Positions 30,851 through 44,023 of a stretch of 64,000 nucleotides of DNA are shown piece after piece. The DNA is taken from the NCBI GenBank assembly GCA_026119935.1, contig JALRMH010000007.1, positions 735,097-799,096 of the forward strand, read 5' to 3'. This stretch comes from Endothia cerciana (Eukaryota; Ascomycota; Sordariomycetes; Diaporthales; Cryphonectriaceae). Numbering within the stretch: position 1 is the stretch's first letter; every line of letters starts with the position of its first letter. Made by a program: the position numbers and the translations under genes. The notes under the pieces were generated by a model. The model searched no databases and was not told the origin of the DNA. It saw only the letters and a program-made list of their open reading frames with translations.

Positions 30851-33800
30851 CCTTATCGAGGGGACGACGTCGGAGGTCGGAACTCACTAGGTACTGGGCG
30901 ATGGAGCCAACCCAGGATGGACGGAGTGCACACCGTAACGACCCGTTTCGTGATACCGGTGGAAGCGGAGTCGCAAGGTGCCGAACGGCCAGACGGCGTA
31001 GAGCTTGGGGGTATTAGGGGGTCGACACTGGCCGTGCCACTGCCACCGGCAGGGGGTGGGTTGAGCCGAAGGCCGGCAAAATTGTGGGCTCGAGATAGGG
31101 CAGACGGGACGGTAGAGTGGGGCCCCAAAGGGATACACTACCCGACCGTACCCGTGGCCTCGTTGGAAAACGGAACTGACTAGGCGCGTGTGTGCTTGCG
31201 TCTCACGCATTGAGAATGAACGACAACTCGAATCAAACAATATGCAAATGCCACAACTTCCATGCGAACCTGAGATGATGATGATGATGAGGAGGAGGAG
31301 GAGGAGGAGGTGGAAGGAGGTGGAGGAGCGAGCGATTACGAGCATAATAAACTCGAACAAGACACTGACTGACTGGCTGACTGGCTGGCTGGCTGACTGA
31401 CTGACTGACTGACTGCCACATCGTACAGCTCAGTTGACCCTTTCTCTCAGGGAATCACAAAGGCGGTCATTCATTTCAGTCTGGACAGCTCTGGCAGCGT
31501 TCATCTCGAGTTTGCTGCCACCATTAATCCCGCGTTGTCACTTGTCAAGCAGCCGCTTTGACGTCAAGCGCCCTTTGGGATGCCAAGAAAGCGGTGCCTT
31601 TCGACAGAGATTCTTTGGGAAGCACGGGAGAAAGAGACCGGCAAACACTGGGTGGGTAATGGAACAGACTAGACGACACCCCAGGAACATTGGCTTTATA
31701 AGCCTCAATGGTCACGGCTCTGGCCTTTCGCAATTCCATGCGTCCTTTATGTGCGCTCCTCGTTCCCCATCACAGCCTTCGCTCATGGGCACGAGAGCGA
31801 CGTCTGACCCGGCGTGCCTTCAGGAGGCAGCTGGCACTGCAGTCCCCGGAAGATACGGCTACATGTCCAGAGGAGCATACGAGGCGCCCCAGACAGATAG
31901 CAAGTCTCCCTCGTCAAACCCCAGACCGAGAGGATGACGGTACTCAATGGGCTGCGGGTATCTTTTCACATCAGCTCTCCCTAACTCTTCCCCAGATGTC
32001 CTGGCAGCGTGTGTAAAACATGCTCCTTTTGCTGGGGTCTGAACCTGATGTCTGAGGCTGTGGGTCATCTGGTGTCAAACTCGGTATTGACCCCAGAGAC
32101 CCCACTCCCGTGCAGCTGCAGCAAGCCCGGTTTTGGACTTGTGGGGGTGTGTGCGCGCGCTAATGATCTGAGGAGGTGGGTGGAATATCCTCTGGCAAGC
32201 CAGATCTAGGATTCAGATTGACTCCAGAATGGCGGAGAAAACATGGACGGTTCCATGAACTGCTCCAGGATTGCAATTTGACAACCCTTTAGCGGCAACA
32301 CTGGTGGAACGACAAGGGAGAAAAAAAGACAAAAGCACATAGTAGGGAGGATACTCCAGTTAACCTTGAATGCCCTGCTACATAAGTATAAGGTTAAACT
32401 GGACGTCACAGGCGCCCCCTTGTTTGGTGGGGTTGGGTTGGTTACTCTGTTGTAGTGGAAGAACCGGTCCGCTCAGCTGGCCTGGGGTAGTGACCCCCCC
32501 ACCTGCAAGAGTACGCTCCATCAACAGCTGTTGATTTTTTTTGCCTTCTCTTCCAGCGTCGCCAACCTCTGCGGTCTTTCATCAGGTTTGCATACAACAC
32601 TGGAGCTTCGAGAACCGAACAGAAGAAGTTGTCTCAGGATGGATCTTCCAGACCCCAAAATGCTCATCACCGGCATTACGCGCAGGCTATGGTCATGATT
32701 CTCCCCCGGCCGGTGTCTCTTCTTCAGTACGCTGTATCGTGAGGACCATTTAGCCAATCCGACCTCACCAGAGCAGTCAAAGAATGCGCGCCCGCTGTGA
32801 TGAAAACAAGCCAGCACCAATCGCATCATAGTAGAAAGCTGCGCCACGTTGGGGGCATCCTTTTGATATGCCTGCTGCACCCTCCCAGACCGACAGTTCC
32901 GCTGGATGAGGGTTGAAACCGGCACCTTTTGCGTCTGAAGATCCTGAAACAACTACCACCACAACTACTGCACAGATGCACGACTTGCCAACCAACCAGT
33001 GCTGCACACCATTCAACCGTCGAGAACGCCTGCAAATTCCTTGTTGCAGCCTTGTGATCGACTTTGCAGCATCTGCCATGATCACCACGATCACCAAGAT
33101 CCTCTTAAGGACCACAGCTACATGGTGTTCCACAACCTTGGCCCTGGCTGTGGCTGTGGCTGTGAGAGGAGAGCATCAATCACATCACAGTCTGGATGAC
33201 CTGTCAAGACAGTATAGCAGTACGGCAACATCGCAACCTCGTCCAGGACAGAGGCGCTGTTACGCGTCCTCGGCATCCAGGCAGAAGACTCACACCCTCT
33301 GCCTCTACCTATGCTATTACCTGTATCGATGGCCGACTGCGTCTCCATTCGACCCAGAGGCAACAGGAGGGAGCACTTGATTACATCGGCCGCTCCCAAG
33401 TCGCAACCTAGGCGAGCGACACTAAGAGAAGCCAAGTCCTTGGCGGGACATTTCGTCGTTTCTGCTTCATCTCAATCTCCAATGAAGCACCGCGACTGGC
33501 TGTTGGGGACTCTGGGCTTGTCCACTGTACAACGCTGTCAATCATCAGTGATCTCCCCCAGCCGATCTATGTACCATACCTGGTATAGACAAACCCTCGG
33601 CTGCGGCAGATCAGCACATCTCGCAAGACCAAAGCCTGAAACGGTGGGCGAACGATTCCTCGGCTAGCCGGCCTTTGGGTCAATACATCCATCCCCAGCC
33701 AGCTTGCCTAATGTCTGCCAAGGAAAATCTGTTTTCGTTTCTCGTGATCCAAATATGGACCACAGGATCTCATCGCGCCTCACCTCCGCCCAGTCTCTCC

Positions 33801-35207
33801 TCGGAAGCGCCTGAGAACTCGAGCGCATCCGCGCTGGTTGCACCCCACCTCACGCAAACATATCTTGAGGCCGGACACCGACCTTCCGAAAGCCCTTCCT
33901 TTTACTCGTCATCTGCACCGGTCTCCGCTTTGCGCGTCCAGATTCCAATTTATGTTAACTGCGCAGTGCTGTCAACCGAACATCCTCTCATTTTGTAGAA
34001 TGTTCCAGGGATGTCAATGTTTGGGCTGATCCCCCACAACTACACAGCCAACTTTCATGCCGTGGTCCCGATCTGGCGTTCTTGTGATCACCTGCTGTTC
34101 CTGTTTACTGGCTGTCGTTGGGTCGGCATCACCGATGCCATGTCTTCTTGAATTGAAGATCAGCTCACGGTGGCCGAGGACCCGGGAGGTCACCAGAAAG
34201 ACCATAATAGCCCACCATACAGGCCTATGTGATCATGGCGGGAATACGCTATCGGCCAACTTCACACGGCTGCCCATTTTCAGAGCCACGCCATTTCTTG
34301 ACGTTGCATGGTGATCGTCAAGTAGCGGAAGGCCGGCTCTACCGGTTGACCCGCCTGTCAAGGATCAACTGATTCGTGCGAATGCTGTGGCGGTCGGCTT
34401 TCTCAAACAAGCCACCTGAGGCATCACAACTACAAATCGGGAAAGGTCGCAGCAGGTTCTCGTATTGCAGTCAGTTCCAGGTTCCAGACCCTTGCGTGAG
34501 GCTCTTCAAGTCCCTGGACAAGCCCCCTCACCATCCCTGCTCAAGCATGCGGCTCCTGGGCGGCTCCATCACCTCCGCCTCCGTCGACATGGGTGTTCAT
34601 GGGTCCCCAGACCTTAAGTTGTTTAACCTTACCTCTGCTCCACCGCGATGCCACAGGCGCCGTCTTGGATCGATGTCCAGGTGCAACTGAGCATGTCTGG
34701 CACGCACCACGCTGCGGTCGGAGGGCCAAGTTGCGCCAAGCGGCAGACCCGTCCTGCCAGGCGCACGTAACCTGTTGTTATTCAGGATGGGACCTCCCTG
34801 GCACATGCAAGTGCCATGTCTCCGTGTTTGCGCCTTTCGTCCCAACACCTGGACCTCGTTACGGACCGAAGCTTAATGTTTGAGTTCCAACTTTAACAGG
34901 TGCTCGACCGTCCCCTGGCCTGGTGCTAGTCAGTTCTCTCGTCACCCACTCCCAAGCAGCGCTTGTGGTTTATTTACTCTGTACATCCCGCCATTTACTC
35001 TCGCTCTTTTTTCATCTTCCTCTCTTCACCCGTTGCCTCTTTCCCCATCCAGTACATACATTCTTGCTCCGGTAGCGAGCAGGTAGGAATCATTTGGGAT
35101 CGATTATTGTCTCCCTTCCTACTCTGCATTCCCTTCTCCCCCCATCCACCTGGTGTGGTCCTCTTATATATCATTCTCTTCGCCCCTCTATACGACCAGC
35201 CGGCATA
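30851..35207. other. long gene-free region with microsatellites
   Basis: No gene supported over about 4.3 kb. Open frames up to 167 codons lack motifs. It contains a GATGAT/GAGGAG tract (31273-31311), a GACT/GGCT tetranucleotide tract (31364-31414), and CT-rich leader-like sequence (34975-35190) before the protease gene. It probably holds long 5' regions for the divergent Myb/SANT-like and protease genes. Confidence 0.45.
31273..31414. repeat. two microsatellite tracts
   Basis: A trinucleotide tract (ATG then AGG units, 31273-31311) and a tetranucleotide tract of GACT and GGCT units (31364-31414) lie close together. Confidence 0.85.
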
Positions 35208-36578
35208 ATGCAGTCATTCTTCAGAGCCGTTCTTTTCCTGGGCTTTTTAGCCGCCATGGTGGCCGCAGCGCCGTCACCGAACATCCAGAAGCGGGGCGTA
35301 TTCCACGTGGAGCGGGTACGAAATGTCAACTTCAAGGGACACAATGGTCCTAGGCAGTACTTGAAGTCGTTGAGGAAATACCGCATGAACATCCCACCTG
35401 CATTGATGGATGCCATCAGGAACCAGTCAAGCACGACAACCTCCGTCGAGGACAGGCTCACCAAGGGCGCCAAGGTCGCTGCTGCTACCAACGCCACTGC
35501 TGCTGCTACGAACACTACCCTTGCTGTCGGCACTGGTCTCGTTGCTGCCACACCTGAGACGGGTGACGTTGAGTATCTGGCTCCAGTGGACATCGGCGGG
35601 CAGACCATCAACCTCGACTTCGACTCCGGATCCTCCGACCTGTGGGTTTTCAACACCCAGCTCCCCAGCGCCGACACCACTGGTCACACTCTCTACGACC
35701 CGACGAAGTCCACCAGCTTGAAGATGCTGACAGGCTCCACCTTCTCTATCAGCTACGGTGACGGCTCTGGTGCTGCCGGTAACGTCGGCACTGACACGGT
35801 CAACATTGGCGGCGCGACCGTGACAAGCCAGGCTATCGAGATGGCCACCGCCGTGTCTACGTCCTTCATTCAGGACACCAACAGCAATGGTCTTGTTGGC
35901 CTCGCCTATAGCAAGCTCAACACCGTCCAGCCCCAGCAGCAGAAGACTTTCTTCGATAATGCGATGTCTTCGCTTGCCATGCCGGTCTTCACCGCCGACC
36001 TGCGCAAGGCCGCTGTGGGAGCGTACACTTTCGGGGCCATCGACTCCACCAAGTTCAATGGTACCATGGCGTGGGCCGCCGTCAACACGACTCAGGGCTT
36101 CTGGCAGTTCAGCAGCACCAAGTTCGCGGTCGGCACCGGGGCGACGCAGGCAGGTAACCCTACCGGCCAGGCCATTGCTGACACTGGTACTACCCTCATT
36201 ATTGCCGACCCCACTGTCGTCAATGGTTACTATTCCCAGGTGCCGTCTGCGCAGAACAATGCTCAGGCTGGCGGTGTTACCGTGGACTGCAACGCTACGC
36301 TGCCGGACCTGATGCTTGATGTTGGCGGTAACTACATGGCTCGCGTGAGGGGAGAGGATATCAACTTTGCGCAGGTAGAGGGCAACAGTAAGTCCCCACT
36401 CGCAGCGATAGAAAGTTGGTGATATTGTGCTAACATGAAATCATCAACAGCTTGCTTCGGCGGTGTCCAGTCTGGTGGCTCCGGCCAAATGGCCATCTAT
36501 GGCGACATCTTCTTCAAGTCGCAGTTCGTCGCGTTCAACGGCGGCAACAACTCGCTTGGCCTGGCTGAGCACCAATAA
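35208..36578 (+). CDS. secreted aspartic protease (A1, pepsin family)
   Basis: Extracellular acid endopeptidase. Exons 35208-36387 and 36451-36578 give 435 residues; the 63-nt intron has GTAAGT, TGCTAAC and CAACAG signals. Residues 1-20 are a signal peptide (ending MVAAAPSP), followed by a propeptide of about 100 residues with several NxT sites. The mature enzyme has catalytic Asp139 in DFDSGSSDLWVF and Asp325 in ADTGTTLI, and flap Tyr183 in SISYGDGSG. The first site is D-S-G rather than the common D-T-G. A Cys pair (VDCNATLP and NTCFGGVQ) matches the conserved disulfide of fungal endothiapepsin-like enzymes. The end GLAEHQ is complete. The start at 35208 gives the signal peptide; an in-frame upstream ATG at 35094 would not. 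A pyrimidine-rich leader lies upstream. Confidence 0.93.
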
Positions 36579-39500
36579 GCGAACTGTGCTCTGGCTCAAC
36601 CTTATGTAGGCGCGGCGACTTTAAAAATGTTGACGAGGCATGAACAAATCAAAGGACTCCTCTATGTACCGCCAAGTGCGCTCGAGAACTTCGATCTGGT
36701 CCCATAGTCATGTGTGTCTCTTATCATCAAATATTCTGTTATCTTGTACATATCCAGATGCAGCAGAAGGGACACTTTTTCTCATTAGGGATGGATATCT
36801 GAGCATAGCCGGTGCTGTACCCGTGAATAAAGCCAGTATCGTATCACTACTACGGATGTCTCTTTTGCTCCTGGTGACTGACCAAACGTGACATTCTAGT
36901 CTCATACTTTCAGGCGCTGCGATTGTGCCTATAAATTCCAAGGCAAATACGGTCAGCGCGAAGGGAACAAGAAGCCACGCGAGCCATCCCACACCAGGCA
37001 ACGCCTCGCACACTGGTTAGGCCAAGGCTAAACCAACACAGGGTTTCGGGAGGCTTGGGTTGCTGATCACGACACTGGTTCCCGGTACCCGCCGCGCCTA
37101 GGGACGGGAGATCGGCTGAAACGCCAAAGGTGTCTGGGACTTGTCCCAGCTTTCTCCCCCGGGGTCCTTCCAGAACCAGCACCGGCTGCCGCGTAGGCAC
37201 ACGTCAGGTTCGGAAGCCAGTCGCATCGGGTTGTGAAGGTGTGCAAAGCATGGCATGCTTCACTTGGCGCGCGCGAGAAGGCGGTCGCCGCGGTGAGAGC
37301 AAGAGGAAAAAAAAGATGGGGGTGAAGGGGTTCACATTGGGGGCTGATACAGAGTTGATCCGGCCCTCCCTGAATCAGGATCCCTGTTGCCCGCCACGCG
37401 TCTGCGGCTGCGTCTGCGTCTGCGCCTGTGTCTGTATTTCCGGTGTCAACTTTTTCCTCCGCGCTGCCTGGCCCGGACCGGTCCTGGTCACTTCTCTGCT
37501 ATGGGTAGCAGTGGCCCGTCGCCCGCTGCTTACTTGTCTCTAGGCCAAAGCTCTCGGCCCAATTCTGGAGAACGTGATGGGGACCCGTGACAGGCATGAT
37601 GGGGATCATCGAACGCTTTCGTCGGGCATGGCAGTTGGGCTCCGCTCGCTCGCTCGGCTCCGTCGCCTTCTGGGGTCTCCCTCTCTTGGGGCAGGGAGCG
37701 CCCGCCATGCTTCCAAGTCTGACAGGCTCGAGAGTTTGTTAGGTTTTAGTCCGGGCTTCCCTGTGCAGCTCGTATCGAGACGGGTGAGAACAGTGGGTGG
37801 TTATGTCCTCCTTCAAGGCTGAGAGAGATCTCGTAAAGGTCACCGCCTCCTTTTCCGTGCCAGTGCACACACACATACATTTCCCCATGCTGACCTCTGA
37901 ATGTTCCCTGACAAGTGCTATCGGAGATTACAGCAGGCAGACACGTAGTAGACACTACGTCTGCCGCGGTAAGACTTCGGGGGGGTCTGAGCACGTCGTC
38001 GGCCCGACCCCCCTAGAACAATCCTGCCGTCTGACATCGCGAGCATATGCACGTCAGGAACGCAAGTGCTCACTAGAAACCGGCGATGCCATCAGAGCGG
38101 CCATGCTTGAAGTTTGCTTCCGCTTGCGCATCCGGCGTTGAGCCGCTCAACTCACCCGTGGGGGATTCACCCCGTGTTTCCCCGTCCAATCCCCGCGTGC
38201 CCCACTCGCTCATTTCCTTAGGGACGGTCTGGGGAAGCCGGATTAACAATCTGGAGTGTCGTCCCTCCCCGGCGTTCGCCCCCGTCTGCCAAGGCCGGGG
38301 GGGGGGGGTCTGGTTCTCGGGCAACTTCCGGTCATGCCCGGAGCGTCTGGAGGAAGGGGACGCGGGCTTGGCGGGGAGGAAATTTGGCTCACGGAATTAT
38401 CCCCAACGTTCATACGTCTCCCAGTTTTTTTTTCTAACGGGCTTTCCAAGGGCTTTGAAAATAGGACCTGAGCATTCCCCAGACCCCCCAACCCCGTGGG
38501 CAGCAGTGGGCACGATCAGTAACAGAACCTCTGTCCCCGCCGTCCCCCAACCGTACTGCTCGCTGATTGCCAGATGGATGCGAGGTCCCCGTCTTATCTG
38601 GGGCTTCCTCGGCCTCACCTCCACAATTGCGCCGAGTGCTGCCGCCTTTGCCGATGACGCCCCAGTTTCTTGCCAATCTTGAAGATTAGGCTCAGAGGTC
38701 CACGCGGACAGTGGAACTACTCAGACCTGTCGTGCGTGTGTCCCTCTCTCCCAGAGCCTCGGGATTAACCTTCAGAGGTCGAGTTCGGACTGTCGCCGAA
38801 ATCTGGGGGAGGAGTCGCTGGGCCATCGCGTGGCAGGAGATCTTGGGGTTATGGCCCATGGGGAAGTGTAAGTGTACCATGGTAGGTGATATGCTACAAA
38901 AAGATGGGATAAAATCAATCATATCGCTTCCACATCTAGGGTTTGTCGAATCCCGGAAGCTCAGCCTTGTCTACTTCCATCCGCAGCTCCATTGTACTGC
39001 TGAATGGGTCGGACAGATGCGTATACACCCACCCTCCCGGAAGAACATTCTGGGACACTCGATCGGAAACCAGCCCAATGCCCCGGCTCTAACCAACGAG
39101 AGCCCCCCGTTCGCTGGGCAGCTCCGGCCAGGGTTCTTCCCACCTGGCCAACCTGCTCCCTCCCGGATCTGTCTGCGGCTCTGCCACGCACATTGACCCG
39201 TCGATGGGGGCACACGTCCTGCTATAGATCCAGAATATCGCCGCGAGAGCGGCCGAGTCTGAGCTTCACACCCCAGGGGAGCCCACCAGGCCTGGGGGTT
39301 AGGCCATGACCCGGGGTGTGCCCGTGGAGCATCACCTCTTGCATCATATCCAGGCGGCAGGCTCCTGCGGCTCGATAACAGAGCAAGAGGCAGATCAGCG
39401 CGCAGGCTAGTTTCGTAGCCCATACTCCCCGGCCCCCGGGAGGGGGGGGGGGGGGGCGGGCGCGAGGGCGAGGATCGACCTCGAGGCCATTATCCCCACA

Positions 39501-39917
39501 GCAGACGTTAGCCTTGCTGGAGACCTTCCTCACCGGATCCAGCAGGAGACGGTCAAACGCCGGTCGGTTACATCTCGGCGGGCCTAAGGTACGGCTAGAC
39601 CACCTGGTGCGTACGATGCAATACGGATCTCGCTGCCAGGATTCAGGTCACCGATCCAGACTGCTGGGACTGATCCTTCTACCTGCCTCGGATTTGCAAA
39701 CCAGTGGGCTCGGATGTGGTATGGGCATGAGGTGGATGGGGAGCCGGGCGGAGCTGGCGTAGATGTTGGGGAACGCGGAGGGAGGGACGAGACAGTTGCA
39801 GATATAAAGCTGGCTCACTGCCCTCTTGTCGATCCTTGCCTTCCTCTCACTCGCTCCCATCCCTTCACCTCGTTGCAGTCTCAACATTTTCCGCTTGATC
39901 GACACCAACAGGCGACA
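36579..39917. other. intergenic, 3.3 kb, no gene seen
   Basis: No coding region supported. It is fairly GC-rich with short open frames on both strands. A long G tract lies around 39442-39457. The right end is the presumed promoter of the sugar transporter. Confidence 0.45.
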
Positions 39918-41837
39918 ATGGTTGCAGCAGGAGTCCAGAGTCAGTCGGCCGTTGGCCGCCTGGCGGCCGAGAGACAGCATGGTATCGTGGGCATGCTCAA
40001 GAACCCGTACGTCTCCATGACGTGCTCGTTCGCGGCCCTGGGTTGTATCATGTACGGCTACGATCAGGGTGTCATGGCTCCTGTCCTCGTGATGGGTAGG
40101 TAGTCCTCTCTCTCTTATGGCTGTGCCCTGCCTCGCCCTCCTTTTACAAATTTCTAGTACCAAACGATTTGGACTCCCCAATAGGTTGCTAACAAGAGGC
40201 AGAGAACTTTCAGTCACAGTTCCCCAGTCTGATGGGCGACACCATCCAGGGCTGGCTCGTCGCCGCCCTTGAGCTTGGTGCCTGGTTTGGTGCCCTTCTC
40301 TGTGGCTACACCGCCGACAAGATCTCCCGGAAGTACTCCATGAACATGGCTGTCATCATCTTCACCCTCGGGACCTGCCTCCAGTGCGCCGCCAAGAACC
40401 CAGGCATGCTCTTCGCCGGTCGTATCATCGGTGGTATCGGCATTGGCATGTTCTCCATGGTCATCCCCCTATACCAGGCCGAGATCGCACCGCCAGAGCT
40501 CCGTGGCTCTCTCGTGTCGCTCCAGCAGCTGTCGATCACCATCGGAACGTGCATCGCGTTCTGGCTGGACTACGGTTTCCAATTCATCGGCGGCAGCGAG
40601 TGCAAGCCTTACAACGTCCCCGAGGACCAGTGGTACATCGACAGCTCGTTCAACTACGAAGCCGCGCACGGCCATCTGTGCTCTGGCCAGAAGGACATCG
40701 CCTGGCGGTTCCCCATCGCATTCCAGATGGTGTTTGCCTGGATTCTGTTCGTCGGCATGTTCTTCCTGCCCTTCTCCCCCCGATGGCTCGCCATGAAGCA
40801 CCGCGACGAGGAGTGCGTCGCCTCGCTCTGCAAGCTCCGACGGCTTCCGGCCGACGACCCCGTCCTGCGTGCCGAGTTCCTCGAGATCAAGGCCGCCGTC
40901 ATGTTCGACGAGGAGGTCGGGGCGGAGCTTAATGCTACCGGCAAGTTCGGCGCCTGGAGACCACTCTTCGCCAAGAATATGCAGAAGCGTGTCTGGATCG
41001 GAATCTGGCTCATGATCTTCCAGCAATTCGTGAGTCTCCTGCCACCACAGACCAGTTAGCACTCACCATGGATACAGTACTGACCTCTTCTCCCAGACTG
41101 GCATCAACTCGGTGCTGTACTACGCGCCCCAGATCTTCGACAGCTTCGGCCTGACCTCCACGACCGTCAGCCTGCTCGCGACTGGCGTGACAGGCATCTT
41201 CCAGATAATCTTCACCATCCCCGCCGTGCTCTTCCTCGACAAGTTCGGCCGCAAGAGCTTCCTGATCTGCGGTGCCATCGGCATGATGGTGTGCCATGCC
41301 ATCGTGGCCGGCGTGGAGGGCAGCTTCATGTCCGACTGGAAAGCGCACGGCAACGCAGGGTGGGCTGCTGTCGCGTTCGTCTGGCTCTTTGCGGTCAACT
41401 TTGCTTACTCGTGGGGTCCGGTCACCTGGGTCGTCGCGCAGGAGATCTTCCCTAATTCGCTGCGGTCTAAGGGTGTGGCCATAACGGCGTCGACGAACTG
41501 GATGTTCAACTTCGTCATCGGCCTGACGACCAAGGACATGCTCTCCACTAGTGGTATGTCGTACGGCACCTACATCTTCTTCGCATGCTTCTGTGGCATG
41601 GGCGCTGTGTTCGTCTGGAAGTGCATCCCCGAGACCAAGGACAAGACGCTCGAGGAGCTGGATGTCTACTTTGGCGGGGACAACACTACCATCGCTGCCG
41701 AGGATAAGGCGCGCATGGATCGCATCTATGCCAGCCTTGGTCTGACCGGCGTGGAGAGGCCTGAGGATTTGGACGAGAAGAATCCTATTGGTGTCGATGT
41801 GAAACACCATGACTACGAGCCTGAGGCTTCGTCTTAG
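39918..41837 (+). CDS. MFS sugar transporter
   Basis: Plasma-membrane proton/sugar carrier of the major facilitator superfamily. Exons 39918-40095, 40203-41029 and 41097-41837 give 581 residues. Intron 1 (107 nt) has GTAGGT, GCTAAC and GGCAG; intron 2 (67 nt) has GTGAGT and CCCAG and rejoins IFQQF to TGINSVLYYAPQIF. Family motifs are YGYDQGV in helix 1, GRIIGGIGIGMFSMVIPLYQ followed by EIAPPELRGSL, the QQFTGIN sugar-binding block, FLDKFGRKSF, and PETKDKTLEELD near the end. About 12 membrane helices are visible. The central PESPR-type motif reads FSPRWLA. The cargo is not predictable from sequence alone; similar proteins carry monosaccharides. Confidence 0.9.
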
Positions 41838-43092
41838 CGCGTGCTTGATCCCTGCGATGAGAGAGTAGCCCCTTGGGCTCATGGGAAGTGGAAGGCGAGG
41901 GACGCAATGAGGCGGTGGACGGAAATACATGGGCTGAATAGATGATAATGATAATAAAGATACCCGCTTGTGAGACATTGGTTGACATACTTTGCCGTGG
42001 AGTGGGACTTCTCAGGATCTCTGCCCTATTTGCACCTTCGTGAACGCGGCTGGAGCTGACGCCGTAATGCCCCCATGCGATATCACCATCATAGAGTACC
42101 CCCCCCCCCCGGAATGTACATGCCCTTGCTCGCCTGGAGATTTTTACATCTGACCTTGCCGGGTCTAGACTGCTGGCATTCTGCCTCTATACTCATCTCT
42201 TCACTACGAGAGACTCGCCTGATTAAAACGTTTTGACAACTCTGTTTCGCTCTAGACAGCTTTTGGGACCTCTCCGCGTAGGGGTATGCCCCACAGAAGG
42301 CTAGACCCATGCGCCTAATAGATAATCGGACAAATTTGTGAAAGATCTCGTAGGTCTTTCACCGGGTTTGATGCATCGGTAGTATATTACTGAATATTAC
42401 GACCCCAACGTGCACTTCTTAGAGATGCTATTCGTTTAGGTCAATGCCCACCTACCAGGCTAATACTACTAGCAAGGTGGTTTAGTCAACTTGGTGGTCT
42501 ACTAGCACAGCCGTGTATTGGATTGCTTCAAGTATTACCCAGTGCGCAGATATCCTTCGTAGTCTATAGGGATCGTGCTAGGAGCGACTAGCTCATTGAC
42601 AGTCAAGGCCATCCCCTCTGATAGATGCCTAATCTAGTAGGGCCCTCGCCACTCTCCGATGTCGATCTGCTTTGACTCAGGAACTACATCGAAGACCGCC
42701 CGTACCCGTCGCGACGATGATGATGCTAGGAGCTATAGTGGAATATGTGCCCAAACTATCGAACTGATGACTTCAGATATCTGGTTAAGTGTGAGGAGGT
42801 ATTGTAACACGTGGGTCGATGATCATTTAGTCACGAAAGTTTTAATATATAGTGAGTGTCCCAAGAACTTCCTGAACTCGATATTTTCTCTCTCTTTCGA
42901 GCACCCAAAAGACGCAGACACAAACTTCGTCCACAGTCCACAACCATATACGCCGAGCACGATGCGAAGCTTTCTCGTCCTCTCGCCCCAGCCAGACTCG
43001 CGAGACAGGTCGGTTTCCGTCTCGATTCTCTCGACGTCCAATCCGCCCCTTCTGGTCCATTAGATATTGACCAAAAGGCGCCGACATCCGAG
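41838..43092. other. intergenic with AT-rich middle
   Basis: No gene recognised. A C run of about 12 lies at 42100-42111. The frame open from 42856 lacks an ATG until 43093, so it is probably leader of the next gene. Confidence 0.4.
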
Positions 43093-43718
43093 ATGGACAC
43101 ACACACGACGATCACACAGCTCTCCAAGCCCCACGGGCTTCATCACGGCCCCCACCGCCACTACCGACCTATCCTGTCCGATGAGGCAGCCTACGCCGTG
43201 CACGTGGTCATCTACGTGTTCCTGGCCGTGTCCGCCTTCGTTCTCGCCGCCGGCGTCTTCCACGTGGTGAGGCGGTGGATTAACGATTGCCGTGGGAGCG
43301 AGACCAATGATGAGGAGATGGGGGTCGGGGAGGAGGACACACTAATTCCGGAGGGTTGTAAGTAATTATTCTTCTCACACTTTCTCTCGTTCTCGTCATT
43401 CACTTCGTTTTGCCCCTTACCACTTGTCCTTCCTCCCTTTCCTGGGTTTCTTTCCTTTCCTCCTTTCCTTCTTTCTCCTCCTACGACTTCCACCCCCTTC
43501 CTCCCCTCTCCTCTTCTTCGCCTGTTTACATCGTATCTGAAATGTACCTTGTGTCGCCAACATTACGAGGGCCTCACGCGAATTAACATTTTCCCTTCTT
43601 TGTACTAGATACGGACCCTGAGGCATACGGCGCGGCGGGCATTCGCGTCACGAGTACGAGTCTCATCCGCACGGCATGGACGGCAGATGGGCAGGAGGTT
43701 GATTATCTGTCGGACTAG
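43093..43718 (+). CDS. small single-pass membrane protein, unknown function
   Basis: I do not recognise this protein. Exons 43093-43357 and 43609-43718 give 124 residues. The 251-nt intron has a perfect GTAAGT donor and a pyrimidine-rich tract before TACTAG. The N-terminus is His/Thr-rich (HGLHHGPHRHYRPIL), then one membrane helix at about residues 36-58 (VVIYVFLAVSAFVLAAGV) followed by positive residues (RRWI). The tail after it is acidic and ends GQEVDYLSD. The coding frame is clean across the join, which supports a real gene. The start is the only ATG in the open frame. Confidence 0.65.
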
Positions 43719-44023
43719 ATTTTGGTTGTTTGCGGCATTGCGCGGAGCTCTGTATATCTGCATCTGCATTCGGAATTATGTCGGCCTGTATTAGAAGCAA
43801 GAGTTTGCCTGTGGTGGATGTCGTCGAGGTTGAGATAGGATTGCATCTTCACTGCTATTGAATCCACTAATCATTCTCCACTCCTATACTATCGTTTTCA
43901 TTTATGTACCATTATGTCTTCGTAGTGAGTGACGCCGGACCGGAAGATGACCAGCAGTAAATATAGCGGCTTGTCTAAAGACCTGTCCTTGAAGGTCATT
44001 CCTCGTTTCTCAAAAGCTATCTC
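43719..44023. other. intergenic, no gene seen
   Basis: Short region between two convergent genes; nothing recognised. Confidence 0.5.

Noticed and set aside
30539..31183. 214-codon plus-strand frame
   Set aside because: It overlaps the antisense of the Myb/SANT-like gene's 5' region and has no motifs or splice structure.
31434..31937. 167-codon plus-strand frame in the gene-free region
   Set aside because: No domain, signal or conserved block; composition is like surrounding non-coding DNA.
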